A program made the position numbers and the translations under genes. Positions 10,141-23,839 of a stretch of DNA of 64,000 nt are shown one piece after another (the first letter of the stretch is position 1; each line of letters begins with the position of its first letter). The notes under the pieces were generated by a model. It did no database searches, was not told the DNA's origin, and saw only the letters and a program-made list of their open reading frames with translations. Location: contig NW_026870586.1 of NCBI RefSeq assembly GCF_963576545.1, positions 184,804-248,803 on the forward strand. The letters run 5' to 3'. The stretch is from Limanda limanda (taxonomy: Eukaryota > Chordata > Actinopteri > Pleuronectiformes > Pleuronectidae).

Positions 10141-13100
10141 GACTTGCAAGTAGGCTCTACCCCCACTAAATGGGGGAGCGCGCATCGATCGGTACCATCC
10201 TTGAGCTTCTCCGACTTTCGGAAGGGTTAGGGTTAGGGATGAAAGCACATAGGAGAAAGAGATATTCTTGAATAACTTTTTTTGTAAAGGTCGGAGAGAC
10301 TTGGAAAGTGGTTGCATCTGGACTAATTTGGGTCCTGCGGATCGATTGGTACCATCCTTGAGCTTGTACGACCTTCGGAAGAGGTCGACCGACGAAATTC
10401 CCCCAAATCTGAGGAGATATTCTTGAATAACTTTTTTTGTGAAGGTCGGAGAGACTTGCAAGTAGGCTCTACCCCCACTAAATGGGGTTGCGCGCATCGA
10501 TCAGTACCATCCTTGAGCTTCTCCGACTTTCGGAAGGGTTAGGGTTAGGGTTAGGGATGAAAGCACATAGGAGAAAGAGATATTCTTGAATAACTTTTTT
10601 TGTGAAGGTCGGAGAGACTTGCAAGTAGGCTCTACCCCCACTAAATGGGGTAGCGCGCATCGATCGGTACCATCCTTGAGCTTCTCCGACTTTCGGAAGG
10701 GTTAGGGTTAGGGTTAGGGATGAAAGCACATAGGAGAAAGAGATATTCTTGAATAACTTTTTTTGTGAAGGTCGGAGAGACTTGCAAGTAGGCTCTACCC
10801 CCACTAAATGGGGTAGCGCGCATCGATCGGTACCATCCTTGAGCTTCTCCGACTTTCGGAAGGGTTAGGGTTAGGGTTAGGGATGAAAGCACATAGGAGA
10901 AAGAGATATTCTTGAATAACTTTTTTTGTGAAGGTCGGAGAGACTTGCAAGTAGGCTCTACCCCCACTAAATGGGGTAGCGCGCATCGATCGGTACCATC
11001 CTTGAGCTTCTCCGACTTTCGGAAGGGTTAGGGTTAGGGTTAGGGATGAAAGCACATAGGAGAAAGAGATATTCTTGAATAACTTTTTTTGTGAAGGTCG
11101 GAGAGACTTGGAAAGTGGTTGCATCTGGACTAATTTGGGTCCTGCGGATCGATTGGTACCATCCCCGAGATTGTACGACCTTCGGAAGAGGTCGACCGAC
11201 GAAATTCCCCCAAATCTGAGGAGATATTCTTGAATAACTTTTTTTGTGAAGGTCGGAGAGACTTGCAAGTAGGCTCTACCCCCACTAAATGGGGTAGCGC
11301 GCATCGATCGGTACCATCCTTGAGCTTCTCCGAATTTCGGAAGGGTTAGGGTTAGGGTTAGGGATGAAAGCACATAGGAGAAAGAGATATTCTTGAATAA
11401 CTTTTTTTGTGAAGGTCGGAGAGACTTGGAAAGTGGTTGCATCTGGACTAATTTGGGTCCTGCGGATCGATTGGTACCATCCCCGAGCTTGTACGACCTT
11501 CGGAAGAGGTCGACCGACGAAATTCCCCCAAATCTGAGGAGATATTCTTGAATAACTTTTTTTGTGAAGGTCGGAGAGACTTGCAAGTAGGCTCTACCCC
11601 CACTAAATGGGGTTGCGCGCATCGATCGGTACCATCCTTGAGCTTCTCCGACTTTCGGAAGGGTTAGGGTTAGGGTTAGGGATGAAAGCACATAGGAGAA
11701 AGAGATATTCTTGAATAACTTTTTTTGTGAAGGTCGGAGAGACTTGCAAGTAGGCTCTACCCCCACTAAATGGGGTAGCGCGCATCGATCGGTACCATCC
11801 TTGAGCTTCTCCGACTTTCGGAAGGGTTAGGGTTAGGGTTAGGGATGAAAGCACATAGGAGAAAGAGATATTCTTGAATAACTTTTTTTGTGAAGGTCGG
11901 AGAGACTTGCAAGTAGGCTCTACCCCCACTAAATGGGGTAGCGCGCATCGATCGGTACCATCCTTGAGCTTCTCCGACTTTCGGAAGGGTTAGGGTTAGG
12001 GTTAGGGATGAAAGCACAAAGGAGAAAGAGATATTCTTGAATAACTTTTTTTGTGAAGGTCGGAGAGACTTGCAAGTAGGCTCTACCCCCACTAAATGGG
12101 GTAGCGCGCATCGATCGGTACCATCCTTGAGCTTCTCCGACTTTCGGAAGGGTTAGGGTTAGGGTTAGGGATGAAAGCACATAGGAGAAAGAGATATTCT
12201 TGAATAACTTTTTTTGTAAAGGTCGGAGAGACTTGGAAAGTGGTTGCATCTGGACTAATTTGGGTCCTGCAGATCGATTGGTACCATCCCCGAGCTTGTA
12301 CGACCTTCGGAAGAGGTCGACCGACGAAATTCCCCCAAATCTGAGGAGATATTCTTGAATAACTTTTTTTGTGAAGGTCGGAGAGACTTGCAAGTAGGCT
12401 CTACCCCCACTAAATGGGGTTGCGCGCATCGATCAGTACCATCCTTGAGCTTCTCCGACTTTCGGAAGGGTTAGGGTTAGGGTTAGGGATGAAAGCACAT
12501 AGGAGAAAGAGATATTCTTGAATAACTTTTTTTGTGAAGGTCGGAGAGACTTGCAAGTAGGCTTTACCCCCACTAAATGGGGTAGCGCGCATCGATCGGT
12601 ACCATCCTTGAGCTTCTCCGACTTTCGGAAGGGTTAGGGTTAGGGTTAGGGATGAAAGCACATAGGAGAAAGAGATATTCTTGAATAACTTTTTTTGTGA
12701 AGGTCGGAGAGACTTGGAAAGTGGTTGCATCTGGACTAATTTGGGTCCTGCAGATCGATTGGTACCATCCCCGAGCTTGTACGACCTTCGGAAGAGGTCG
12801 ACCGACGAAATTCCCCCAAAATCTGAGGAGATATTCTTGAATAACTTTTTTTGTGAAGGTCGGAGAGACTTGCAAGTAGGCTCTACCCCCACTAAATGGG
12901 GTTGCGCGCATCGATCAGTACCATCCTTGAGCTTCTCCGACTTTCGGAAGGGTTAGGGTTAGGGTTAGGGATGAAAGCACATAGGAGAAAGAGATATTCT
13001 TGAATAACTTTTTTTGTGAAGGTCGGAGAGACTTGCAAGTAGGCTCTACCCCCACTAAATGGGGTAGCGCGCATCGATCAGTACCATCCTTGAGCTTCTC

Positions 13101-13518
13101 CGACTTTCGGAAGGGTTAGGGTTAGGGTTAGGGATGAAAGCACATAGGAGAAAGAGATATTCTTGAATAACTTTTTTTGTGAAGGTCGGAGAGACTTGCA
13201 AGTAGGCTCTACCCCCACTAAATGGGGTTGCGCGCATCGATCAGTACCATCCTTGAGCTTCTCCGACTTTCGGAAGGGTTAGGGTTAGGGTTAGGGATGA
13301 AAGCACATAGGAGAAAGAGATATTCTTGAATAACTTTTTTTGTGAAGGTCGGAGAGACTTGCAAGTAGGCTTTACCCCCACTAAATGGGGTAGCGCGCAT
13401 CGATCGGTACCATCCTTGAGCTTCTCCGACTTTCGGAAGGGTTAGGGTTAGGGTTAGGGATGAAAGCACATAGGAGAAAGAGATATTCTTGAATAACTTT
13501 TTTTGTGAAGGTCGGAGA
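10141..13518 (+). repeat. Segmental duplication, copy 1 (offset 5312)
   Basis: The B spacing 4, 1, 4, 2, 4 from 10298 is repeated from 15610, always 5312 bp to the right. Shared rare variants confirm it: GGGGGAGCG (10171 and 15483), CCTTGAGCTTG in the first B, CCCGAGATTG in the next B, and GCACAAAGG (line 12001 and line 17281 regions). The copies differ at a few bases, for example GACCGACG here against GACCAACG near 15703, so this is not simply the same reads placed twice. Confidence 0.87.
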
Positions 13519-14163
13519 GACTTGGAAAGTGGTTGCATCTGGACTAATTTGGGTCCTGCAGATCGATTGGTACCATCCCCGAGCTTGTACGACCTTCGGA
13601 AGAGGTCGACCGACGAAATTCCCCCAAAATCTGAGGAGATATTCTTGAATAACTTTTTTTGTGAAGGTCGGAGAGACTTGCAAGTAGGCTCTACCCCCAC
13701 TAAATGGGGTTGCGCGCATCGATCAGTACCATCCTTGAGCTTCTCCGACTTTCGGAAGGGTTAGGGTTAGGGTTAGGGATGAAAGCACATAGGAGAAAGA
13801 GATATTCTTGAATAACTTTTTTTGTGAAGGTCGGAGAGACTTGCAAGTAGGCTCTACCCCCACTAAATGGGGTAGCGCGCATCGATCAGTACCATCCTTG
13901 AGCTTCTCCGACTTTCGGAAGGGTTAGGGTTAGGGTTAGGGATGAAAGCACATAGGAGAAAGAGATATTCTTGAATAACTTTTTTTGTGAAGGTCGGAGA
14001 GACTTGCAAGTAGGCTCTACCCCCACTAAATGGGGTTGCGCGCATCGATCAGTACCATCCTTGAGCTTCTCCGACTTTCGGAAGGGTTAGGGTTAGGGTT
14101 AGGGATGAAAGCACATAGGAGAAAGAGATATTCTTGAATAACTTTTTTTGTGAAGGTCGGAGA
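12548..14163 (+). repeat. Tandem duplication, 2 x 808 bp
   Basis: Units 12548-13355 and 13356-14163 each consist of one A, a long B and three further A monomers. Both carry the rare GCTTTACC variant (near 12562 and 13370, 808 bp apart). The related block around 18023 has only one such unit, so the extra copy arose here after the larger 5312-bp duplication or was lost there. Confidence 0.82.
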
Positions 14164-15452
14164 GACTTGCAAGTAGGCTCTACCCCCACTAAATGGGGTA
14201 GCGCGCATCGATCGGTACCATACTTGAGCTTCTCCGACTTTCGGAAGGGTTAGGGTTAGGGTTAGGGATGAAAGCACATAGGAGAAAGAGATATTCTTGA
14301 ATAACTTTTTTTGTGAAGGTCGGAGAGACTTGGAAAGTGGTTGCATCTGGACTAATTTGGGTCCTGCAGATCGATTGGTACCATCCCCGAGCTTGTACGA
14401 CCTTCGGAAGAGGTCGACCGACGAAATTCCCCCAAAATCTGAGGAGATATTCTTGAATAACTTTTTTTGTGAAGGTCGGAGAGACTTGCAAGTAGGCTCT
14501 ACCCCCACTAAATGGGGTTGCGCGCATCGATCAGTACCATCCTTGAGCTTCTCCGACTTTCGGAAGGGTTAGGGTTAGGGTTAGGGATGAAAGCACATAG
14601 GAGAAAGAGATATTCTTGAATAACTTTTTTTGTGAAGGTCGGAGAGACTTGCAAGTAGGCTCTACCCCCACTAAATGGGGTAGCGCGCATCGATCGGTAC
14701 CATCCTTGAGCTTCTCCGACTTTCGGAAGGGTTAGGGTTAGGGTTAGGGATGAAAGCACATAGGAGAAAGAGATATTCTTGAATAACTTTTTTTGTGAAG
14801 GTCGGAGAGACTTGGAAAGTGGTTGCATCTGGACTAATTTGGGTCCTGCGGATCGATTGGTACCATCCCCGAGCTTGTACGACCTTCGGAAGAGGTCGAC
14901 CGACGAAATTCCCCCAAATCTGAGGAGATATTCTTGAATAACTTTTTTTGTGAAGGTCGGAGAGACTTGCAAGTAGGCTCTACCCCCACTAAATGGGGTT
15001 GCGCGCATCGATCAGTACCATCCTTGAGCTTCTCCGACTTTCGGAAGGGTTAGGGTTAGGGTTAGGGATGAAAGCACATAGGAGAAAGAGATATTCTTGA
15101 ATAACTTTTTTTGTGAAGGTCGGAGAGACTTGCAAGTAGGCTCTACCCCCACTAAATGGGGTAGCGCGCATCGATCGGTACCATCCTTGAGCTTCTCCGA
15201 CTTTCGGAAGGGTTAGGGTTAGGGTTAGGGATGAAAGCACATAGGAGAAAGAGATATTCTTGAATAACTTTTTTTGTGAAGGTCGGAGAGACTTGCAAGT
15301 AGGCTCTACCCCCACTAAATGGGGTAGCGCGCATCGATCGGTACCATCCTTGAGCTTCTCCGACTTTCGGAAGGGTTAGGGTTAGGGTTAGGGATGAAAG
15401 CACATAGGAGAAAGAGATATTCTTGAATAACTTTTTTTGTGAAGGTCGGAGA

Positions 15453-18400
15453 GACTTGCAAGTAGGCTCTACCCCCACTAAATGGGGGAGCGCGCATCGA
15501 TCGGTACCATCCTTGAGCTTCTCCGACTTTCGGAAGGGTTAGGGTTAGGGATGAAAGCACATAGGAGAAAGAGATATTCTTGAATAACTTTTTTTGTAAA
15601 GGTCGGAGAGACTTGGAAAGTGGTTGCATCTGGACTAATTTGGGTCCTGCGGATCGATTGGTACCATCCTTGAGCTTGTACGACCTTCGGAAGAGGTCGA
15701 CCAACGAAATTCCCCCAAATCTGAGGAGATATTCTTGAATAACTTTTTTTGTGAAGGTCGGAGAGACTTGCAAGTAGGCTCTACCCCCACTAAATGGGGT
15801 TGCGCGCATCGATCAGTACCATCCTTGAGCTTCTCCGACTTTCGGAAGGGTTAGGGTTAGGGTTAGGGATGAAAGCACATAGGAGAAAGAGATATTCTTG
15901 AATAACTTTTTTTGTGAAGGTCGGAGAGACTTGCAAGTAGGCTCTACCCCCACTAAATGGGGTAGCGCGCATCGATCGGTACCATCCTTGAGCTTCTCCG
16001 ACTTTCGGAAGGGTTAGGGTTAGGGTTAGGGATGAAAGCACATAGGAGAAAGAGATATTCTTGAATAACTTTTTTTGTGAAGGTCGGAGAGACTTGCAAG
16101 TAGGCTCTACCCCCACTAAATGGGGTAGCGCGCATCGATCGGTACCATCCTTGAGCTTCTCCGACTTTCGGAAGGGTTAGGGTTAGGGTTAGGGATGAAA
16201 GCACATAGGAGAAAGAGATATTCTTGAATAACTTTTTTTGTGAAGGTCGGAGAGACTTGCAAGTAGGCTCTACCCCCACTAAATGGGGTAGCGCGCATCG
16301 ATCGGTACCATCCTTGAGCTTCTCCGACTTTCGGAAGGGTTAGGGTTAGGGTTAGGGATGAAAGCACATAGGAGAAAGAGATATTCTTGAATAACTTTTT
16401 TTGTGAAGGTCGGAGAGACTTGGAAAGTGGTTGCATCTGGACTAATTTGGGTCCTGCGGATCGATTGGTACCATCCCCGAGATTGTACGACCTTCGGAAG
16501 AGGTCGACCGACGAAATTCCCCCAAATCTGAGGAGATATTCTTGAATAACTTTTTTTGTGAAGGTCGGAGAGACTTGCAAGTAGGCTTTACCCCCACTAA
16601 ATGGGGTAGCGCGCATCGATCGGTACCATCCTTGAGCTTCTCCGAATTTCGGAAGGGTTAGGGTTAGGGTTAGGGATGAAAGCACATAGGAGAAAGAGAT
16701 ATTCTTGAATAACTTTTTTTGTGAAGGTCGGAGAGACTTGGAAAGTGGTTGCATCTGGACTAATTTGGGTCCTGCGGATCGATTGGTACCATCCCCGAGC
16801 TTGTACGACCTTCGGAAGAGGTCGACCGACGAAATTCCCCCAAATCTGAGGAGATATTCTTGAATAACTTTTTTTGTGAAGGTCGGAGAGACTTGCAAGT
16901 AGGCTCTACCCCCACTAAATGGGGTTGCGCGCATCGATCGGTACCATCCTTGAGCTTCTCCGACTTTCGGAAGGGTTAGGGTTAGGGTTAGGGATGAAAG
17001 CACATAGGAGAAAGAGATATTCTTGAATAACTTTTTTTGTGAAGGTCGGAGAGACTTGCAAGTAGGCTCTACCCCCACTAAATGGGGTAGCGCGCATCGA
17101 TCGGTACCATCCTTGAGCTTCTCCGACTTTCGGAAGGGTTAGGGTTAGGGTTAGGGATGAAAGCACATAGGAGAAAGAGATATTCTTGAATAACTTTTTT
17201 TGTGAAGGTCGGAGAGACTTGCAAGTAGGCTCTACCCCCACTAAATGGGGTAGCGCGCATCGATCGGTACCATCCTTGAGCTTCTCCGACTTTCGGAAGG
17301 GTTAGGGTTAGGGTTAGGGATGAAAGCACAAAGGAGAAAGAGATATTCTTGAATAACTTTTTTTGTGAAGGTCGGAGAGACTTGCAAGTAGGCTCTACCC
17401 CCACTAAATGGGGTAGCGCGCATCGATCGGTACCATCCTTGAGCTTCTCCGACTTTCGGAAGGGTTAGGGTTAGGGTTAGGGATGAAAGCACATAGGAGA
17501 AAGAGATATTCTTGAATAACTTTTTTTGTAAAGGTCGGAGAGACTTGGAAAGTGGTTGCATCTGGACTAATTTGGGTCCTGCAGATCGATTGGTACCATC
17601 CCCGAGCTTGTACGACCTTCGGAAGAGGTCGACCGACGAAATTCCCCCAAATCTGAGGAGATATTCTTGAATAACTTTTTTTGTGAAGGTCGGAGAGACT
17701 TGCAAGTAGGCTCTACCCCCACTAAATGGGGTTGCGCGCATCGATCAGTACCATCCTTGAGCTTCTCCGACTTTCGGAAGGGTTAGGGTTAGGGTTAGGG
17801 ATGAAAGCACATAGGAGAAAGAGATATTCTTGAATAACTTTTTTTGTGAAGGTCGGAGAGACTTGCAAGTAGGCTTTACCCCCACTAAATGGGGTAGCGC
17901 GCATCGATCGGTACCATCCTTGAGCTTCTCCGACTTTCGGAAGGGTTAGGGTTAGGGTTAGGGATGAAAGCACATAGGAGAAAGAGATATTCTTGAATAA
18001 CTTTTTTTGTGAAGGTCGGAGAGACTTGGAAAGTGGTTGCATCTGGACTAATTTGGGTCCTGCAGATCGATTGGTACCATCCCCGAGCTTGTACGACCTT
18101 CGGAAGAGGTCGACCGACGAAATTCCCCCAAAATCTGAGGAGATATTCTTGAATAACTTTTTTTGTGAAGGTCGGAGAGACTTGCAAGTAGGCTCTACCC
18201 CCACTAAATGGGGTTGCGCGCATCGATCAGTACCATCCTTGAGCTTCTCCGACTTTCGGAAGGGTTAGGGTTAGGGTTAGGGATGAAAGCACATAGGAGA
18301 AAGAGATATTCTTGAATAACTTTTTTTGTGAAGGTCGGAGAGACTTGCAAGTAGGCTCTACCCCCACTAAATGGGGTAGCGCGCATCGATCAGTACCATC

Positions 18401-18830
18401 CTTGAGCTTCTCCGACTTTCGGAAGGGTTAGGGTTAGGGTTAGGGATGAAAGCACATAGGAGAAAGAGATATTCTTGAATAACTTTTTTTGTGAAGGTCG
18501 GAGAGACTTGCAAGTAGGCTCTACCCCCACTAAATGGGGTTGCGCGCATCGATCAGTACCATCCTTGAGCTTCTCCGACTTTCGGAAGGGTTAGGGTTAG
18601 GGTTAGGGATGAAAGCACATAGGAGAAAGAGATATTCTTGAATAACTTTTTTTGTGAAGGTCGGAGAGACTTGCAAGTAGGCTCTACCCCCACTAAATGG
18701 GGTAGCGCGCATCGATCGGTACCATACTTGAGCTTCTCCGACTTTCGGAAGGGTTAGGGTTAGGGTTAGGGATGAAAGCACATAGGAGAAAGAGATATTC
18801 TTGAATAACTTTTTTTGTGAAGGTCGGAGA
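15453..18830 (+). repeat. Segmental duplication, copy 2 (offset 5312)
   Basis: Partner of 10141-13518. It has GCTTTACC at about 16586, where the left copy has GCTCTACC, and the G-to-A change near 15703. It also overlaps the left member of the 36,378-bp-apart pair, so duplications of different ages are nested here. Confidence 0.87.
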
Positions 18831-21800
18831 GACTTGGAAAGTGGTTGCATCTGGACTAATTTGGGTCCTGCAGATCGATTGGTACCATCCCCGAGCTTGT
18901 ACGACCTTCGGAAGAGGTCGACCGACGAAATTCCCCCAAAATCTGAGGAGATATTCTTGAATAACTTTTTTTGTGAAGGTCGGAGAGACTTGCAAGTAGG
19001 CTCTACCCCCACTAAATGGGGTTGCGCGCATCGATCAGTACCATCCTTGAGCTTCTCCGACTTTCGGAAGGGTTAGGGTTAGGGTTAGGGATGAAAGCAC
19101 ATAGGAGAAAGAGATATTCTTGAATAACTTTTTTTGTGAAGGTCGGAGAGACTTGCAAGTAGGCTCTACCCCCACTAAATGGGGTAGCGCGCATCGATCA
19201 GTACCATCCTTGAGCTTCTCCGACTTTCGGAAGGGTTAGGGTTAGGGTTAGGGATGAAAGCACATAGGAGAAAGAGATATTCTTGAATAACTTTTTTTGT
19301 GAAGGTCGGAGAGACTTGCAAGTAGGCTCTACCCCCACTAAATGGGGTAGCGCGCATCGATCGGTACCATCCTTGAGCTTCTCCGACTTTCGGAAGGGTT
19401 AGGGTTAGGGTTAGGGATGAAAGCACATAGGAGAAAGAGATATTCTTGAATAACTTTTTTTGTGAAGGTCGGAGAGACTTGCAAGTAGGCTCTACCCCCA
19501 CTAAATGGGGTAGCGCGCATCGATCGGTACCATCCTTGAGCTTCTCCGACTTTCGGAAGGGTTAGGGTTAGGGTTAGGGATGAAAGCACATAGGAGAAAG
19601 AGATATTCTTGAATAACTTTTTTTGTGAAGGTCGGAGAGACTTGCAAGTAGGCTCTACCCCCACTAAATGGGGTAGCGCGCATCGATCGGTACCATCCTT
19701 GAGCTTCTCCGACTTTCGGAAGGGTTAGGGTTAGGGTTAGGGATGAAAGCACATAGGAGAAAGAGATATTCTTGAATAACTTTTTTTGTGAAGGTCGGAG
19801 AGACTTGCAAGTAGGCTCTACCCCCACTAAATGGGGTTGCGCGCATCGATCAGTACCATCCTTGAGCTTCTCCGACTTTCGGAAGGGTTAGGGTTAGGGT
19901 TAGGGATGAAAGCACATAGGAGAAAGAGATATTCTTGAATAACTTTTTTTGTGAAGGTCGGAGAGACTTGCAAGTAGGCTCTACCCCCACTAAATGGGGT
20001 AGCGCGCATCGATCGGTACCATCCTTGAGCTTCTCCGACTTTCGGAAGGGTTAGGGTTAGGGTTAGGGATGAAAGCACATAGGAGAAAGAGATATTCTTG
20101 AATAACTTTTTTTGTGAAGGTCGGAGAGACTTGCAAGTAGGCTCTACCCCCACTAAATGGGGTAGCGCGCATCGATCGGTACCATCCTTGAGCTTCTCCG
20201 ACTTTCGGAAGGGTTAGGGTTAGGGTTAGGGATGAAAGCACATAGGAGAAAGACATATTCTTGAATAACTTTTTTTGTAAAGGTCGGAGAGACTTGGAAA
20301 GTGGTTGCATCTGGACTAATTTGGGTCCTGCGGATCGATTGGTACCATCCCCGAGCTTGTACGACCTTCGGAAGAGGTCGACCGACGAAATTCCCCCAAA
20401 TCTGAGGAGATATTCTTGAATAACTTTTTTTGTGAAGGTCGGAGAGACTTGCAAGTAGGCTCTACCCCCACTAAATGGGGTTGCGCGCATCGATCAGTAC
20501 CATCCTTGAGCTTCTCCGACTTTCGGAAGGGTTAGGGTTAGGGTTAGGGATGAAAGCACATAGGAGAAAGAGATATTCTTGAATAACTTTTTTTGTGAAG
20601 GTCGGAGAGACTTGCAAGTAGGCTCTACCCCCACTAAATGGGGTAGCGCGCATCGATCGGTACCATCCTTGAGCTTCTCCGACTTTCGGAAGGGTTAGGG
20701 TTAGGGTTAGGGATGAAAGCACATAGGAGAAAGAGATATTCTTGAATAACTTTTTTTGTGAAGGTCGGAGAGACTTGCAAGTAGGCTCTACCCCCACTAA
20801 ATGGGGTAGCGCGCATCGATCGGTACCATCCTTGAGCTTCTCCGACTTTCGGAAGGGTTAGGGTTAGGGTTAGGGATGAAAGCACATAGGAGAAAGAGAT
20901 ATTCTTGAATAACTTTTTTTGTGAAGGTCGGAGAGACTTGCAAGTAGGCTCTACCCCCACTAAATGGGGTAGCGCGCATCGATCGGTACCATCCTTGAGC
21001 TTCTCCGACTTTCGGAAGGGTTAGGGTTAGGGTTAGGGATGAAAGCACATAGGAGAAAGAGATATTCTTGAATAACTTTTTTTGTGAAGGTCGGAGAGAC
21101 TTGCAAGTAGGCTCTACCCCCACTAAATGGGGTAGCGCGCATCGATCGGTACCATCCTTGAGCTTCTCCGACTTTCGGAAGGGTTAGGGTTAGGGTTAGG
21201 GATGAAAGCACATAGGAGAAAGAGATATTCTTGAATAACTTTTTTTGTAAAGGTCGGAGAGACTTGGAAAGTGGTTGCATCTGGACTAATTTGGGTCCTG
21301 CGGATCGATTGGTACCATCCCCGAGCTTGTACGACCTTCGGAAGAGGTCGACCGACGAAATTCCCCCAAATCTGAGGAGATATTCTTGAATAACTTTTTT
21401 TGTGAAGGTCGGAGAGACTTGCAAGTAGGCTCTACCCCCACTAAATGGGGTTGCGCGCATCGATCAGTACCATCCTTGAGCTTCTCCGACTTTCGGAAGG
21501 GTTAGGGTTAGGGTTAGGGATGAAAGCACATAGGAGAAAGAGATATTCTTGAATAACCTTTTTTGTGAAGGTCGGAGAGACTTGCAAGTAGGCTCTACCC
21601 CCACTAAATGGGGTAGCGCGCATCGATCGGTACCATCCTTGAGCTTCTCCGACTTTCGGAAGGGTTAGGGTTAGGGATGAAAGCACATAGGAGAAAGAGA
21701 TATTCTTGAATAACTTTTTTTGTGAAGGTCGGAGAGACTTGGAAAGTGGTTGCATCTGGACTAATTTGGGTCCTGCAGATCGATTGGTACCATCCCCGAG

Positions 21801-22060
21801 CTTGTACGACCTTCGGAAGAGGTCGACCGACGAAATTCCCCCAAAATCTGAGGAGATATTCTTGAATAACTTTTTTTGTGAAGGTCGGAGAGACTTGCAA
21901 GTAGGCTCTACCCCCACTAAATGGGGTTGCGCGCATCGATCAGTACCATCCTTTAGCTTCTCCGACTTTCGGAAGGGTTAGGGTTAGGGTTAGGGATGAA
22001 AGCACATAGGAGAAAGAGATATTCTTGAATAACTTTTTTTGTGAAGGTCGGAGAGACTTG
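16735..22060 (+). repeat. Segmental duplication, copy 1 (offset 36378)
   Basis: B starts 16735, 17542, 18023, 18831 and 21736 recur exactly 36378 bp to the right, and 20291 and 21261 at 36372 because of one short A at 56180. The CATACTTG marker at 18723 has its counterpart at 55101, also 36378 bp away. At over 5 kb and 36 kb apart this is the most widely separated pair I can support. The right limit is approximate. Confidence 0.83.
20291..21260 (+). repeat. B-A5 block (970 bp)
   Basis: This is one of only two B-A5 intervals in the window; the other is 56663-57632. Both begin with a B preceded by TGTAAAGG and are followed by another TGTAAAGG-type B, as expected if this block and its partner descend from one copy inside the 36.4-kb-apart duplication. 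Confidence 0.75.
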
Positions 22061-23839
22061 CAAGTAGGCTCTACCCCCACTAAATGGGGTAGCGCGCATC
22101 GATCAGTACCATCCTTGAGCTTCTCCGACTTTCGGAAGGGTTAGGGTTAGGGTTAGGGATGAAAGCACATAGGAGAAAGAGATATTCTTGAATAACTTTT
22201 TTTGTGAAGGTCGGAGAGACTTGCAAGTAGGCTCTACCCCCACTAAATGGGGTAGCGCGCATCGATCGGTACCATCCTTGAGCTTCTCCGACTTTCGGAA
22301 GGGTTAGGGTTAGGGTTAGGGATGAAAGCACATAGGAGAAAGAGATATTCTTGAATAACTTTTTTTGTGAAGGTCGGAGAGACTTGCAAGTAGGCTCTAC
22401 CCCCACTAAATGGGGTAGCGCGCATCGATCGGTACCATCCTTGAGCTTCTCCGACTTTCGGAAGGGTTAGGGTTAGGGTTAGGGATGAAAGCACATAGGA
22501 GAAAGAGATATTCTTGAATAACTTTTTTTGTGAAGGTCGGAGAGACTTGCAAGTAGGCTCTACCCCCACTAAATGGGGTAGCGCGCATCGATCGGTACCA
22601 TCCTTGAGCTTCTCCGACTTTTGGAAGGGTTAGGGTTAGGGTTAGGGATGAAAGCACATAGGAGAAAGAGATATTCTTGAATAACTTTTTTTGTGAAGGT
22701 CGGAGAGACTTGCAAGTAGGCTCTACCCCCACTAAATGGGGTTGCGCGCATCGATCAGTACCATCCTTGAGCTTCTCCGACTTTCGGAAGGGTTAGGGTT
22801 AGGGTTAGGGATGAAAGCACATAGGAGAAAGAGATATTCTTGAATAACTTTTTTTGTGAAGGTCGGAGAGACTTGCAAGTAGGCTCTACCCCCACTAAAT
22901 GGGGTAGCGCGCATCGATCGGTACCATCCTTGAGCTTCTCCGACTTTCGGAAGGGTTAGGGTTAGGGTTAGGGATGAAAGCACATAGGAGAAAGAGATAT
23001 TCTTGAATAACTTTTTTTGTGAAGGTCGGAGAGACTTGCAAGTAGGCTCTACCCCCACTAAATGGGGTAGCGCGCATCGATCGGTACCATCCTTGAGCTT
23101 CTCCGACTTTCGGAAGGGTTAGGGTTAGGGTTAGGGATGAAAGCACATAGGAGAAAGAGATATTCTTGAATAACTTTTTTTGTAAAGGTCGGAGAGACTT
23201 GGAAAGTGGTTGCATCTGGACTAATTTGGGTCCTGCGGATCGATTGGTACCATCCCCGAGCTTGTACGACCTTCGGAAGAGGTCGACCGACGAAATTCCC
23301 CCAAATCTGAGGAGATATTCTTGAATAACTTTTTTTGTGAAGGTCGGAGAGACTTGCAAGTAGGCTCTACCCCCACTAAATGGGGTTGCGCGCATCGATC
23401 AGTACCATCCTTGAGCTTCTCCGACTTTCGGAAGGGTTAGGGTTAGGGTTAGGGATGAAAGCACATAGGAGAAAGAGATATTCTTGAATAACTTTTTTTG
23501 TGAAGGTCGGAGAGACTTGCAAGTAGGCTCTACCCCCACTAAATGGGGTAGCGCGCATCGATCGGTACCATCCTTGAGCTTCTCCGACTTTCGGAAGGGT
23601 TAGGGTTAGGGTTAGGGATGAAAGCACATAGGAGAAAGAGATATTCTTGAATAACTTTTTTTGTGAAGGTCGGAGAGACTTGCAAGTAGGCTCTACCCCC
23701 ACTAAATGGGGTAGCGCGCATCGATCAGTACCATCCTTGAGCTTCTCCGACTTTCGGAAGGGTTAGGGTTAGGGTTAGGGATGAAAGCACATAGGAGAAA
23801 GAGATATTCTTGAATAACTTTTTTTGTGAAGGTCGGAGA